The notes below the pieces were generated by a model, which searched no databases, was not told the DNA's origin, and was given only the letters and a program-made list of their open reading frames with translations. Below are positions 50,503 through 57,610 of a stretch of 64,000 nucleotides of DNA, piece after piece (position 1 is the first letter of the stretch; each line of letters starts with the position of its first letter). Origin of the DNA: Streptomyces sp. ITFR-16 (GTDB lineage: Bacteria > Actinomycetota > Actinomycetes > Streptomycetales > Streptomycetaceae); the NCBI RefSeq assembly GCF_031844705.1, contig NZ_CP134609.1, positions 6,944,001 through 7,008,000 of the forward strand. The letters run 5' to 3'. The translations under genes were made by a program, and so were the position numbers.

Positions 50503-50606
50503 TGGCGGATCGTCGTCACAGAGGGCAGCATCAGTGGCAATCTGGCGCGAAGCGCAACCCGGACCGCTCGCTGGGTCGGTACCGGGTGGGAAAGGGACGG
50601 CTCGCC

Positions 50607-51038
50607 ATGGCAGACCATCAAGAAGCAAGCGTCACTCTGCCGAGCGAGCCGGTCTCGGTCTCAGCGGCCCGCAGGTACGTGGCCGGGGTCCTGGCCGACT
50701 GGGGACTCCCCGACGGTACGGAGGAGGCGGACACCATCCGGCTCATCCTCTCGGAACTCGCGACCAACGCCGTCCAGCACACCTTCGGCCAGTCACCCAC
50801 CTTCACCGTGGACCTCCGGCTGGAGCGCGAGGAGCTGTTCCGTCTCGGGGTGACGGACAGTCACCCCCGCCGGCCCCAGCGGCTGCCCGCCGCGGTCCAG
50901 CAGGACAACGGCCGGGGCATGGTGATCATCCGCTCGCTGGCCAAGGAGTACGGCGGCCGGCTGACCGTCACCCCCACGGCCGACGGCGGTAAGACCGTCT
51001 GGATCGCCCTGCCGTGGCGCACCCCCGTCCAGCACTGA
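50607..51038 (+). CDS. Anti-sigma-type histidine-kinase-like ATPase
   Basis: 143 residues, single HATPase_c domain of the RsbW/SpoIIAB group. N-box ELATNAVQHT (near 51-60), G1-box DNGRGMVII (near 102-110) and the end GGKTVWIALPW. Third member of the WhiJ-like XRE/DUF397/ATPase set. ATG 50607 with AAAGGGA 8 bases upstream is chosen; a longer start near 50436 lies in the regulatory region. Confidence 0.9.
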   Translation: MADHQEASVTLPSEPVSVSAARRYVAGVLADWGLPDGTEEADTIRLILSELATNAVQHTFGQSPTFTVDLRLEREELFRLGVTDSHPRRPQRLPAAVQQDNGRGMVIIRSLAKEYGGRLTVTPTADGGKTVWIALPWRTPVQH

Positions 51039-51060
51039 GCGGGCCGGTCGCCCGCCCCGG

Positions 51061-51980
51061 TCACGGCGTCGCGGCCGCCCGTCCGAACCCACTGCGCAGC
51101 AGCGAGCGCAGGGTCGCCGCCGCCGCACTCGTCCCTTCACCGCGATGCACCACCGAGATCGTCCGGCGGAACGTCCCCGGTTCCAGCCGGCGCACGGACA
51201 GCGGCGCAGGCGACATCGCGGCGACCATCTCCGGCACCACCGCCATCCCGATCCCCGCGCTGACCAGCGCGCACACCAGCGCATAGCCCGGCGCGACTCG
51301 CAGACCACCGCCGGCAGCGCCCCTGCCTCGGCCAGCGCGCTCTCCACCCCGCGGCGCGGCGGATGCGTGGGCGCGCTGCTGATGAGCGGCCTGCCCGCGA
51401 GTTCCGTCACCGGCAGCCTGCCGCTGCCGTCGGCCAGGACCTGCCCGACGGCCGTGACCAGCACCAGTTCCTCGACCAGCAGCGGTTCGGCGTGGACCCC
51501 GGAGGGCAGGGGCGTCGGGGCCGCCGGCTCGTAGGCGTGCGTCAGGGCGAGGTCGATCTCGCCGGCCGCGACCGCCGTCACCCCGTCCGGCGGCTCGTAG
51601 TCGGTGACCACCAGCTCCACATCCGGGTGCGCCCGGCGGAAGGCGCTGAGGACCGGGGGCAGCAGATGGATGCCGGCGGTGGTGAAGGTGCCGACCCGCA
51701 GCCGCCCGCCGGAGAGCCCGGCGAGCCGCGCCAGCTCGTGCCGGGCCTGGTCCATCTCGTCCAGGACCCGCCGGGCGCGGCCCGCCAGCAGCTCGCCGGC
51801 CGCCGTCAGCCGGGCCCCCCGGTGATGCCGCACCAGCAGCGCCGCACCCGCCTCCCGCTCCAGCTTGGCGAGCTGCTGGGAGAGCGCGGGGGCGGTGTAG
51901 CCGAGCCGGGCGGCGGCCCGGGTGATGGAACCGGCCTCGGCCACCGCCACCAGCGCGGCGAGCCGTGTCGGGTCGTACAT
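51061..51980 (-). pseudogene. LysR-family regulator with apparent frameshift near 51285-51293
   Basis: HTH at about 1-60 (LAALVAVAEAGSITRAAARLGYTAPALSQQLAKLE) and the start of the effector domain are in one frame up to VVCESR (residue 230, codon at 51291-51293). From there the proper C-terminus (PGYALVCALVSAGIGMAVVPEM ... FGRAAATP) continues in the next frame and ends at 51061; one base appears missing. Corrected length about 306 residues is normal for LysR. It is divergent from a LysE exporter, its probable target. Either a real pseudogene or a sequencing error. Confidence 0.78.
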
Positions 51981-51981
51981 T

Positions 51982-52024
51982 AAGCATTCCTTTGGGCAGA
52001 CCCAGGAGATCGGAAGTACATGCT
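51982..52024. promoter_or_regulatory. Widely spaced AAGCAT/ATGCT arms between lysR and lysE genes
   Basis: AAGCAT at 51982-51987 and ATGCT at 52020-52024 form inverted copies in the divergent promoter region, spaced about 37 bases centre to centre. Possibly two LysR contact sites. Weak. Confidence 0.25.
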
Positions 52025-52052
52025 AAAGGCTCCGCTGGTCCAGGGTGGAGCC

Positions 52053-52694
52053 ATGGACGCACAACTGACCGCCTTCGTCGGGGTCGCCGCCGCCATGGTC
52101 GCGCTCCCGGGCGCGGACTTCACCGTCGTCGTACGCAACGCCCTCGCCTCGCGCGCGGCGGGGGTGGCCGCCGCCCTCGGTGTCGCCGGCGGCCTGCTCG
52201 TGCACACCGCACTCGCCGTCGCCGGGCTGGCCGCCGTACTCGTGGCCGTACCGGTCCTCTTCCGCACCGTCCAGCTCCTGGGCGGGGCGTACGTGCTCTA
52301 CCTGGGCATCAGTGCCCTCCTCGCGGCCCGGCGCCGCTCCGGACGGGCACCGGCCGAGGAGGCCGGGGACGGCGGGCAGGCCGCGCCGGGAACCCGGCGC
52401 GCGCTGCGGCAGGGCTTCCTCACCAACGCGCTGAACCCCAAGGCGCCCGTGCTCTTCCTCAGCCTCCTTCCGCAGTTCGTCCCGGCAGGGGCCGCCCCGC
52501 TGCCCAGGACGCTGCTGCTGGCCGCGATCGTCGTGGTGCTGGCGCTCATCTGGTTCCCGGCCGTGGCGCTCCTGGTGGACCGCCTGGGCCGGTGGCTGCG
52601 CCGGCCGCGGACTGCCCGGGCGATCGAGGGCGGCAGCGGCGCGGCACTCACCGCGCTGGGACTGGTGCTGGTGACCGGCCCCCTGGTGCACTGA
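52053..52694 (+). CDS. LysE-family amino-acid exporter
   Basis: 213 residues, six transmembrane helices: motif ALPGADFTVVVRNALASRAAG (about 17-37), TVQLLGGAYVLYLGISALLAAR, FLTNALNPKAPVLFLSLLPQF. RhtB/LysE-type permease. ATG 52053 (MDAQLTAF). Divergent from the LysR gene, the usual arrangement for LysE exporters. Confidence 0.92.
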   Translation: MDAQLTAFVGVAAAMVALPGADFTVVVRNALASRAAGVAAALGVAGGLLVHTALAVAGLAAVLVAVPVLFRTVQLLGGAYVLYLGISALLAARRRSGRAPAEEAGDGGQAAPGTRRALRQGFLTNALNPKAPVLFLSLLPQFVPAGAAPLPRTLLLAAIVVVLALIWFPAVALLVDRLGRWLRRPRTARAIEGGSGAALTALGLVLVTGPLVH

Positions 52695-52703
52695 CGCGGG
52701 GCG

Positions 52704-53177
52704 TCAGGACACCCGGCCGTAGTAGACGCTCTTCGTCCAGATCTTCTCCAGGCGGACCACGGCGCCGGTCTTCGGCGAGTGCCAGATCTTCCCGCTGCCG
52801 GCGTAGATCCCCACGTGGTAGACGCTCCTGCCCGAGTGGAAGAAGACCAGGTCGCCGCGCTGCCGCTTGGAGGCGGAGATGTGGCGGGTCTTGTTGTACT
52901 GCTGCTGGGCCGTGCGCGGGAGCGTCTTGCCCGCCTTCTTGAACGAGTAGAGCGTGAGGCCCGAACAGTCGAAGCGGCTGGGGCCGGTGGCACCCCACCG
53001 GTAGGGCGCACCCTTCTTCGACGCGGCGATGTTGAGGGCCTTCATCGAATGGGTGGCCGCCTGGGCGTCGGTGACCGCACCGGGGACGAACAACGTGCCG
53101 CCGACGGCGGCGAGAGTCATGACCGAGGCCGTGGTGGCCCGGGCGAGCAGAGACGGGACATGAACCTGCGCAGACAT
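52704..53177 (-). CDS. Secreted NlpC/P60 peptidoglycan endopeptidase
   Basis: 157 residues: signal peptide (about 1-43, with AVTDAQAATHS at its end), then an NlpC/P60 domain with catalytic Cys in RFDCSGLTLYSF (near 72), His in YHVGIYAGSG and a third polar residue in the IWHSPKTG region. Cleaves peptide crosslinks in the wall. ATG 53177. Its 5' UTR holds a c-di-AMP riboswitch, as known for Streptomyces wall hydrolases. Confidence 0.93.
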   Translation of the reverse strand: MSAQVHVPSLLARATTASVMTLAAVGGTLFVPGAVTDAQAATHSMKALNIAASKKGAPYRWGATGPSRFDCSGLTLYSFKKAGKTLPRTAQQQYNKTRHISASKRQRGDLVFFHSGRSVYHVGIYAGSGKIWHSPKTGAVVRLEKIWTKSVYYGRVS

Positions 53178-53193
53178 GCGCAACCCTTCGTCA

Positions 53194-53355
53194 GCCGCCT
53201 GTGAAGGATGACCTGTCGGGTTCGGGCTGGCGAAGTTGCCCGGCCGCTGCAGCGGCTTCACCCCGAGGGTCGACCGCGGTCACGGTCGGCCCGTAGTGCT
53301 CGGGTCCTCCACTCCTGCCGATCCACTCCTGTCGACCAGGCATCCGGACGGCGGC
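53194..53355 (-). ncRNA. c-di-AMP riboswitch (ydaO/yuaA class)
   Basis: Minus-strand UTR of the NlpC/P60 gene. Conserved pieces in order: GGAGGACCCGAG, CTCGGGGTGAAGCCG, CGGCCGGGCAACTTCG, CCAGCCCGAACCCGACAGG, CACAGGCGGCTGACG. GCCGCC (53355-53350) and GGCGGC (53199-53194) form the closing helix P1. Its 3' end is 16 bases before the ATG. Known to switch off expression when c-di-AMP is high, tying wall hydrolysis to nucleotide signalling. Confidence 0.9.
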
Positions 53356-53681
53356 AGGACTCGGCGTCCGCCCGGACCGCCCCGCCGCGGTGGCGGGGGC
53401 TTGTCGTCCCAGGGATCTTGACTCACCGAGTGCCGGATTTCCGAGGTGAAACGACCATATGTGAGGCTCGTCACGACTGACCTGTTCGGGTGGACAGGTG
53501 TCCTTTCGGGGAACTGGCGGCGCGCACCGCCCCGGGCCGTACCAGCGACGTAACGGGAGATTTCGCCCATCGTTCATTCCGGAAGCGCAAGTTGAGTTGT
53601 CCCTCGCGCGAGGGAATGCCTACGCCGAACGAGCGAGAAAAATCGATACCCGCGCCGGGCGTGTCGGTACGCGGAAGTCGA
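53356..53681. other. Promoter region upstream of riboswitch
   Basis: Gene-free; contains a GC hairpin CCCCGCC/GGCGGGG (53380-53398) and an inverted repeat ACCTGT/ACAGGT (53480-53499). These could be transcription-regulating sites for the riboswitch RNA. No clear -10/-35 was found, and nothing points to a gene. Confidence 0.4.
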
Positions 53682-53990
53682 TCAACTCGGTGGGTCGGGC
53701 GGCACGGTGATCCGCGCCGCCCGCCGCTCGCCGTCCAGTGCGCGCAGGGCCCGGGTCAACGTCGCGGTGTGGATGCGTGATTCGCCCCGCCGGTGCATCA
53801 GGGCGAGCGCGTCCCGCAGTGCGACCGCGTGCGAGGCCAGGGCCTGGGCGGCGCGCAGGGCGCCGTAGGTGTCGTCGCCGCGCGCCGGATTGATCCTGCC
53901 GAGCTGGTCGACGACTTGCAGATAGCGGTCGATGAACTCGGCCTCGGCCCGGGTCAGGGCGGGCAGCGGTGTGAACTCCGGCGGCTGCAT
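53682..53990 (-). CDS. Conserved-looking 102-residue helical protein, ClpP partner
   Basis: MQPPEFTPLPALTRAEAEFI... then a four-helix-like pattern rich in Ala, Arg and Leu, ending in a Pro-rich tail. No motif recognised. It starts 7 bases after the clpP-like stop on the same strand and is therefore probably co-transcribed with it; likely role is to assist or dock on that protein, which is inference. Confidence 0.6.
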   Translation of the reverse strand: MQPPEFTPLPALTRAEAEFIDRYLQVVDQLGRINPARGDDTYGALRAAQALASHAVALRDALALMHRRGESRIHTATLTRALRALDGERRAARITVPPDPPS

Positions 53991-53997
53991 GCCGGGT

Positions 53998-54630
53998 TCA
54001 CCGCCCGGCCGGCGGTGGCGAGGGGACGCGGTCGCGCACGATGTGGTCGACCAGCCCGTATGCGAGGGCGCCTTCGGCGTCCAGGACGAGGTCGCGTTCG
54101 GTGTCCGCGGTGACCTGTCCGGCGGAGCGTCCCGTGTGCCGGGCGAGGATGCCGGTCAGCGTCTCGCGCATCCGGGCCAGCTCCCGCGCCTCGATCTCCA
54201 GATCGGACGGCTGTCCCTGGACGGGCTCCCGCAGTTCGGGCTGCTGTACCACCACCCGGGCCCCGGGCAGGGCGTGCCGCCGCCCGGGGGCGCCCGCCGC
54301 GAGCAGCACGGCCGCGTCGCCGCCGGCCTGGCCGAGACAGAAGGTCTCCACCTCGCAGGAGAGGAAGGACATCGTGTCGTAGACGGCGGTCATGGCGCCG
54401 AACGAGCCGCCCGGCGAGTTGATGTACAGCGAGACGGGCCGGTCGGGCGCGTCGTGCTCCAGGTACATGAACTGCGCGATCAGATCGTTGGCCGCGGTGT
54501 CGTCGACGGGCGTGCCGAGGAAGACGATCCGCTCGCCGAGGAGCTTGGAGTACGGGTCGAGCGTGCGGGTCCCCTGAGCGGTGCGCTCGGTGAATTCCGG
54601 CAGTACGTGACGGGCGGCGGGACGAAGCAT
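53998..54630 (-). CDS. clpP: ClpP-family protein lacking catalytic Ser and His
   Basis: 210 residues with the full ClpP fold: LGERIVFLGTPVDDT, NSPGGSFGAMTAVYDT, the handle QGQPSDLEIEARE and DTERDL (Asp retained). At the nucleophile position the usual QAASMGA is QAGGDAA (residue 104 Gly for Ser) and the usual HQP is QQP (Gln129 for His). So the Ser-His-Asp triad is broken and this subunit should be proteolytically dead. ATG 54630 with GGAGGAGAGG upstream. Whether it mixes with active ClpP subunits is unknown. Confidence 0.88.
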   Translation of the reverse strand: MLRPAARHVLPEFTERTAQGTRTLDPYSKLLGERIVFLGTPVDDTAANDLIAQFMYLEHDAPDRPVSLYINSPGGSFGAMTAVYDTMSFLSCEVETFCLGQAGGDAAVLLAAGAPGRRHALPGARVVVQQPELREPVQGQPSDLEIEARELARMRETLTGILARHTGRSAGQVTADTERDLVLDAEGALAYGLVDHIVRDRVPSPPPAGR

Positions 54631-54679
54631 GGCGAGAACCTCTCCTCCGGGCGCGCGGGGCCGGGGCACCCACGTGCCT

Positions 54680-54709
54680 GTCTGTAAAAAATGTACAGGA
54701 CGTACAGAC
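54680..54709. promoter_or_regulatory. Inverted repeat upstream of Phd antitoxin
   Basis: GTCTGTA (54680-54686) and TACAGAC (54703-54709), perfect 7-bp arms; a TGTACA palindrome (54692-54697) lies inside. In the divergent clpP/phd promoter region; suitable for Phd autoregulation. Confidence 0.5.
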
Positions 54710-54725
54710 GGTTATGATGGGGAGC

Positions 54726-55010
54726 ATGGCCTACGAGATTCCGGTGACGCAAGCCCGGGCTGAGCTCGCCGAACTGATCAACCGAGTCGTCTACGGCGGC
54801 GAAAGAGTGGTCGTGACGCGGCACGGCAAGCCGCTCGTCGCCCTGGTGTCGGCCGCTGACCTGGAACGACTCGAATCCGAGGAGGCGGCGGAGCGGGAGC
54901 AGGTGATCAGCTCGGTCTCCTCGATCGGCTCCGCCGCATCCGCTGCGGGCGAACGCCGCCGCTTCGGGATCGCGGCGGAGCACCGGGGACAGCAGGGGCC
55001 GGGGAACTGA
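54726..55010 (+). CDS. Phd/YefM-family antitoxin (orphan)
   Basis: 94 residues: MAYEIPVTQARAELAELINRV with the Phd/YefM DNA-binding fold, then GGERVVVTRHGKPLVALVSAADLERLE, and a Ser/Arg-rich tail. No Doc or RelE-type toxin gene is next to it; the only neighbour downstream is a divergent membrane protein gene. ATG 54726 (with GATGGGG just before). Its operon partner, if any, is lost or elsewhere. Confidence 0.85.
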   Translation: MAYEIPVTQARAELAELINRVVYGGERVVVTRHGKPLVALVSAADLERLESEEAAEREQVISSVSSIGSAASAAGERRRFGIAAEHRGQQGPGN

Positions 55011-55116
55011 CCGGCCGGTGAAACGCCGTGGGCCCCTGTCGGCGACGGCAGGGGCCCACGGCTGCTGCGGTACGGCTTCGGGGCGCGGCGCCCCGGATTC
55101 GGCCCGTGCGGGCAGG

Positions 55117-56109
55117 TCAGACGGCCGGTGCCGGCTGCCGCTCCGTGGTGGTCCCGGCGGGCGTCCGGGCCGGGGGCCTGCGGCGGCCGCCGATGAGCAC
55201 GGCGGCCAGCCCGAGCACGGCCCAGGCGGTGAGGACGAGGACCGGGCCGCCCACCGCCCTTCCGTCGAAGAACGCGACCGACCGCAGCAGTGAACCGCCC
55301 GCGCCCGGCGGCAGCAGCCTGCCGATCATTCCGATCGGCCGGGGCAGCAGCTCGGGGGCGCTGGTGACGCCCGAGAACGGATTGCCCACCAGCACCATCA
55401 GCAGGGCGCCGATGCCGATGCCGGGAGGCCCGGCCAGTGCGGCGAGCCCCGCCACCGTCGCGCCGATGGCGAGCACGGTCAGCCCGAGGGCTCCGGCCTC
55501 CCCCCACCAGTCGCCGGTGAGGACGCCCAGCCAGCTGTCGGTGAGCGCGGTGGCGATGACCCCCACCAAGGCGGCCACGCCGAGCAGCGCCACGGCCGCC
55601 CGCGCGCCGCGCAGCCTCAGCAGGGTCACGGCCGAACCGGCGGCCACCCCCGCGATGGCGAGCGGCAGGATGCTCGCGCCCAGCACACTGCCGCGCGGAT
55701 CGGCGGCGGGCGCCGCCACCACGTCCGTGACGGGAACGGCGGTGCCCTCGGGCGCCCCGGCGGTCACCACGTCGTGCAGCAGCTGGGCGACCGCGGGGCC
55801 GGCGGCGGACGCGGTCAGCAGCTCGGGACCCTTCGGGGTCAGGACCACCGCGCCGTATACGGCCCGGTCCTCGATCGCCGACCGGGCGGCGGACTCGGAG
55901 CCGTAGCGGTGGATCTCGAACGCGCCGTCGCGCTTTTCCAGCTGCTCCTGGAGCCGGTCCGCGGCCGGGGCTGCGCCGGTGATCCCGACCGGCAGATCGC
56001 GCGGGGCGCTGCGGGCGGCGGGCCAGGCGAAGGCCCACAGGGCCAGGGTCACCACCAGGGGCACCAGCAGGACGACCCCCACCAGGCGGCGATTCGGGGT
56101 GGCGGACAT
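55117..56109 (-). CDS. ABC-2/YhgE-like membrane protein
   Basis: 330 residues: one helix near the N-terminus (LVGVVLLVPLVVTLALWAFA), an extracellular loop of about 150 residues with VGITGAAPAADRLQEQLEKRDG, then five helices (about 150-315). This is the YhgE/ABC-2 permease layout of export systems. ATG 56109. No ATPase is adjacent. Divergent from a TetR regulator with matching operators, so it is very likely a regulated exporter. Confidence 0.78.
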   Translation of the reverse strand: MSATPNRRLVGVVLLVPLVVTLALWAFAWPAARSAPRDLPVGITGAAPAADRLQEQLEKRDGAFEIHRYGSESAARSAIEDRAVYGAVVLTPKGPELLTASAAGPAVAQLLHDVVTAGAPEGTAVPVTDVVAAPAADPRGSVLGASILPLAIAGVAAGSAVTLLRLRGARAAVALLGVAALVGVIATALTDSWLGVLTGDWWGEAGALGLTVLAIGATVAGLAALAGPPGIGIGALLMVLVGNPFSGVTSAPELLPRPIGMIGRLLPPGAGGSLLRSVAFFDGRAVGGPVLVLTAWAVLGLAAVLIGGRRRPPARTPAGTTTERQPAPAV

Positions 56110-56130
56110 GCGCAGGCCTCGATTCAAAAA

Positions 56131-56146
56131 GAATGATTGTTCGTTC
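56131..56146. promoter_or_regulatory. TetR operator 1
   Basis: GAATGATTGTTCGTTC: imperfect 7-2-7 palindrome (GAAYGAW-TG-TTCGTTC), 22 bases upstream of the membrane protein start. Confidence 0.7.
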
Positions 56147-56179
56147 TACGTGTCGACACTGTCCCGTGGGGGTCGGTTG

Positions 56180-56208
56180 TTGTCAAGAATGAATGTTCGT
56201 TTTAGATT
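56180..56208 (+). promoter_or_regulatory. TetR gene promoter, leaderless
   Basis: TTGTCA (56180-56185), 17-base spacer, TAGATT (56203-56208). The ATG 56215 is 6 bases beyond, so the message should start at the initiation codon. Operator 2 fills the spacer. Confidence 0.7.
56187..56202. promoter_or_regulatory. TetR operator 2
   Basis: GAATGAATGTTCGTTT, same 7-2-7 form as operator 1, 56 bases from it and wholly within the spacer of the TetR promoter: a repressor here blocks its own transcription. Confidence 0.75.
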
Positions 56209-56214
56209 GGCTCC

Positions 56215-56844
56215 ATGGCCCGTGTATCCCAGGAGCACCTCGACGCCCGCCGCCGGCAGATCCTCGACGGCGCCGCGCGCTGCTTCGCCCGTGACGGCTT
56301 CCACGGCACGTCCATGCAGGACGTGCTGAAGGAGGTCGGTCTGTCGGCGGGCGCCGTCTACCGCTACTTCACCGGCAAGGAGGACCTGATCGCCGCCATC
56401 GCGGGGGAGGCGGTCGGCGGTGTCCGTGAGGCGTTCGAGCGGGCCGCCCGCGTCAGCCCCGCACCCACCCCCGATGTCCTGATCGGGCGGGTCGTGCGCA
56501 CCCTGTTCGGTGCCGGGGCGGACGGGGGGCGGGGGCTGGACCGCCGGGCCTACGCCGGGCTGATCATGCAGGTGTGGGCCGAGACCCTGCGCAGCGAACG
56601 GCTGGCGGCCACGCTCGCCGAGGCCTACGCGGGCCTCCGCGCCGCCTGGGGCGAGCTGGTCGGGGTCTACCGCGCGAACGGTGTGCTGCGCGCCGATGTG
56701 CCGGACGACCATGTCGCCCGCACCCTGATCGCCATCGCCCAGGGATACATCGTCCAGATCGCCATCTTCGGTGACGCCGGGCCCGAGGTGCTGGAGGACG
56801 GTCTGCGCGGGCTGATGTCCATGGATCTGCCAAGCGTCAGTTAA
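56215..56844 (+). CDS. TetR-family repressor
   Basis: 209 residues: TetR HTH at about 8-55 (RRRQILDGAARCFARDGFHGTSMQDVLKEVGLSAGAVYRYF) and a variable C-terminal ligand domain with EVLEDGLRGLMSMD at its end. Divergent from the YhgE-like membrane protein; the two near-identical operators in the intergenic region are strong support that it represses both. ATG 56215 lies directly at the predicted transcription start. Confidence 0.94.
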   Translation: MARVSQEHLDARRRQILDGAARCFARDGFHGTSMQDVLKEVGLSAGAVYRYFTGKEDLIAAIAGEAVGGVREAFERAARVSPAPTPDVLIGRVVRTLFGAGADGGRGLDRRAYAGLIMQVWAETLRSERLAATLAEAYAGLRAAWGELVGVYRANGVLRADVPDDHVARTLIAIAQGYIVQIAIFGDAGPEVLEDGLRGLMSMDLPSVS

Positions 56845-56904
56845 CGCGCCGGAAAAACTTCGGCTCTAACGTGCAATACCTCGCCGTGGGGTGCCGGTTC
56901 GTCA

Positions 56905-56933
56905 TTCAACGATCTGTTGAAGGCGGCTAGTGT
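56905..56933 (+). promoter_or_regulatory. Candidate urease operon promoter with inverted repeat
   Basis: TTCAAC (56905-56910), 17-base spacer, TAGTGT (56928-56933); inverted repeat TTCAAC-GATCT-GTTGAA (56905-56921) overlaps the -35. Likely control point for ureA and the operon; no GlnR-type site was recognised. Confidence 0.5.
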
Positions 56934-56982
56934 CTCGCTGCGCTCAGGGCAGGTACTGGGCGGACGACTGTGAGGTGGACCC

Positions 56983-57285
56983 GTGCAACTGACCCCGCAC
57001 GAGCAGGAACGACTGCTCGTCCATGTAGCCGCGGACGTGGCGCAGAAGCGCCGTGCGCGCGGACTGCGGCTCAACCACCCCGAAGCGGTCGCCCTCATCA
57101 CCTCGCATCTGCTGGAGGGGGCACGTGACGGCCGCACGGTCGCCGAACTGATGGCGTCCGGACGCAAGGTGCTCACCCGCGACGACGTCATGGACGGCAT
57201 AGCCGAGATGATCCACGACGTGCAGGTCGAGGCGACCTTCCCGGACGGCACCAAGCTCGTCACCGTCCACGACCCGATCGTCTGA
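56983..57285 (+). CDS. ureA: Urease subunit gamma
   Basis: 100 residues, complete gamma subunit: MQLTPHEQERLLVHVAADVAQ, RARGLRLNHPEAVALIT, VLTRDDVMDGIAEMI, VQVEATFPDGTKLVTVHDPI. Part of the UreABC apoenzyme hydrolysing urea to ammonia and carbamate. GTG 56983. Head of the operon. Confidence 0.97.
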   Translation: MQLTPHEQERLLVHVAADVAQKRRARGLRLNHPEAVALITSHLLEGARDGRTVAELMASGRKVLTRDDVMDGIAEMIHDVQVEATFPDGTKLVTVHDPIV

Positions 57286-57298
57286 CGGGGGCACCGCG

Positions 57299-57610
57299 AT
57301 GATCCCGGGAGAGATCCTCTACGCGGACGGGCCCGTGCCGCTCAACGCCGGCCGGCCCGTCACCCGCCTCACCGTCCTCAACGCCGCCGACCGGCCGGTC
57401 CAGGTCGGTTCGCACTACCACTTCGCCGAGGCCAACCCCGGCCTCTCGTTCGACCGGGCCGCCGCCCGCGGACTGCGGCTGAACATCGCCGCGGGCACCG
57501 CCGTGCGCTTCGAGCCCGGCGTACCCGTCGACATCGAACTCGTCCCGCTGGCCGGACGGCGCGTCGTCCCGGGTCTGCGCGGCGAGACCGGAGGCCCCCT
57601 CGATGGCTGA
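57299..57610 (+). CDS. ureB: Urease subunit beta
   Basis: 103 residues: MIPGEILYADGPVPLNAGRP, VQVGSHYHFAEANPGL, FDRAAARGLRLNIAAGTAVRFEPG. Standard beta subunit. ATG 57299; its end overlaps ureC by 8 bases. Confidence 0.97.
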   Translation: MIPGEILYADGPVPLNAGRPVTRLTVLNAADRPVQVGSHYHFAEANPGLSFDRAAARGLRLNIAAGTAVRFEPGVPVDIELVPLAGRRVVPGLRGETGGPLDG

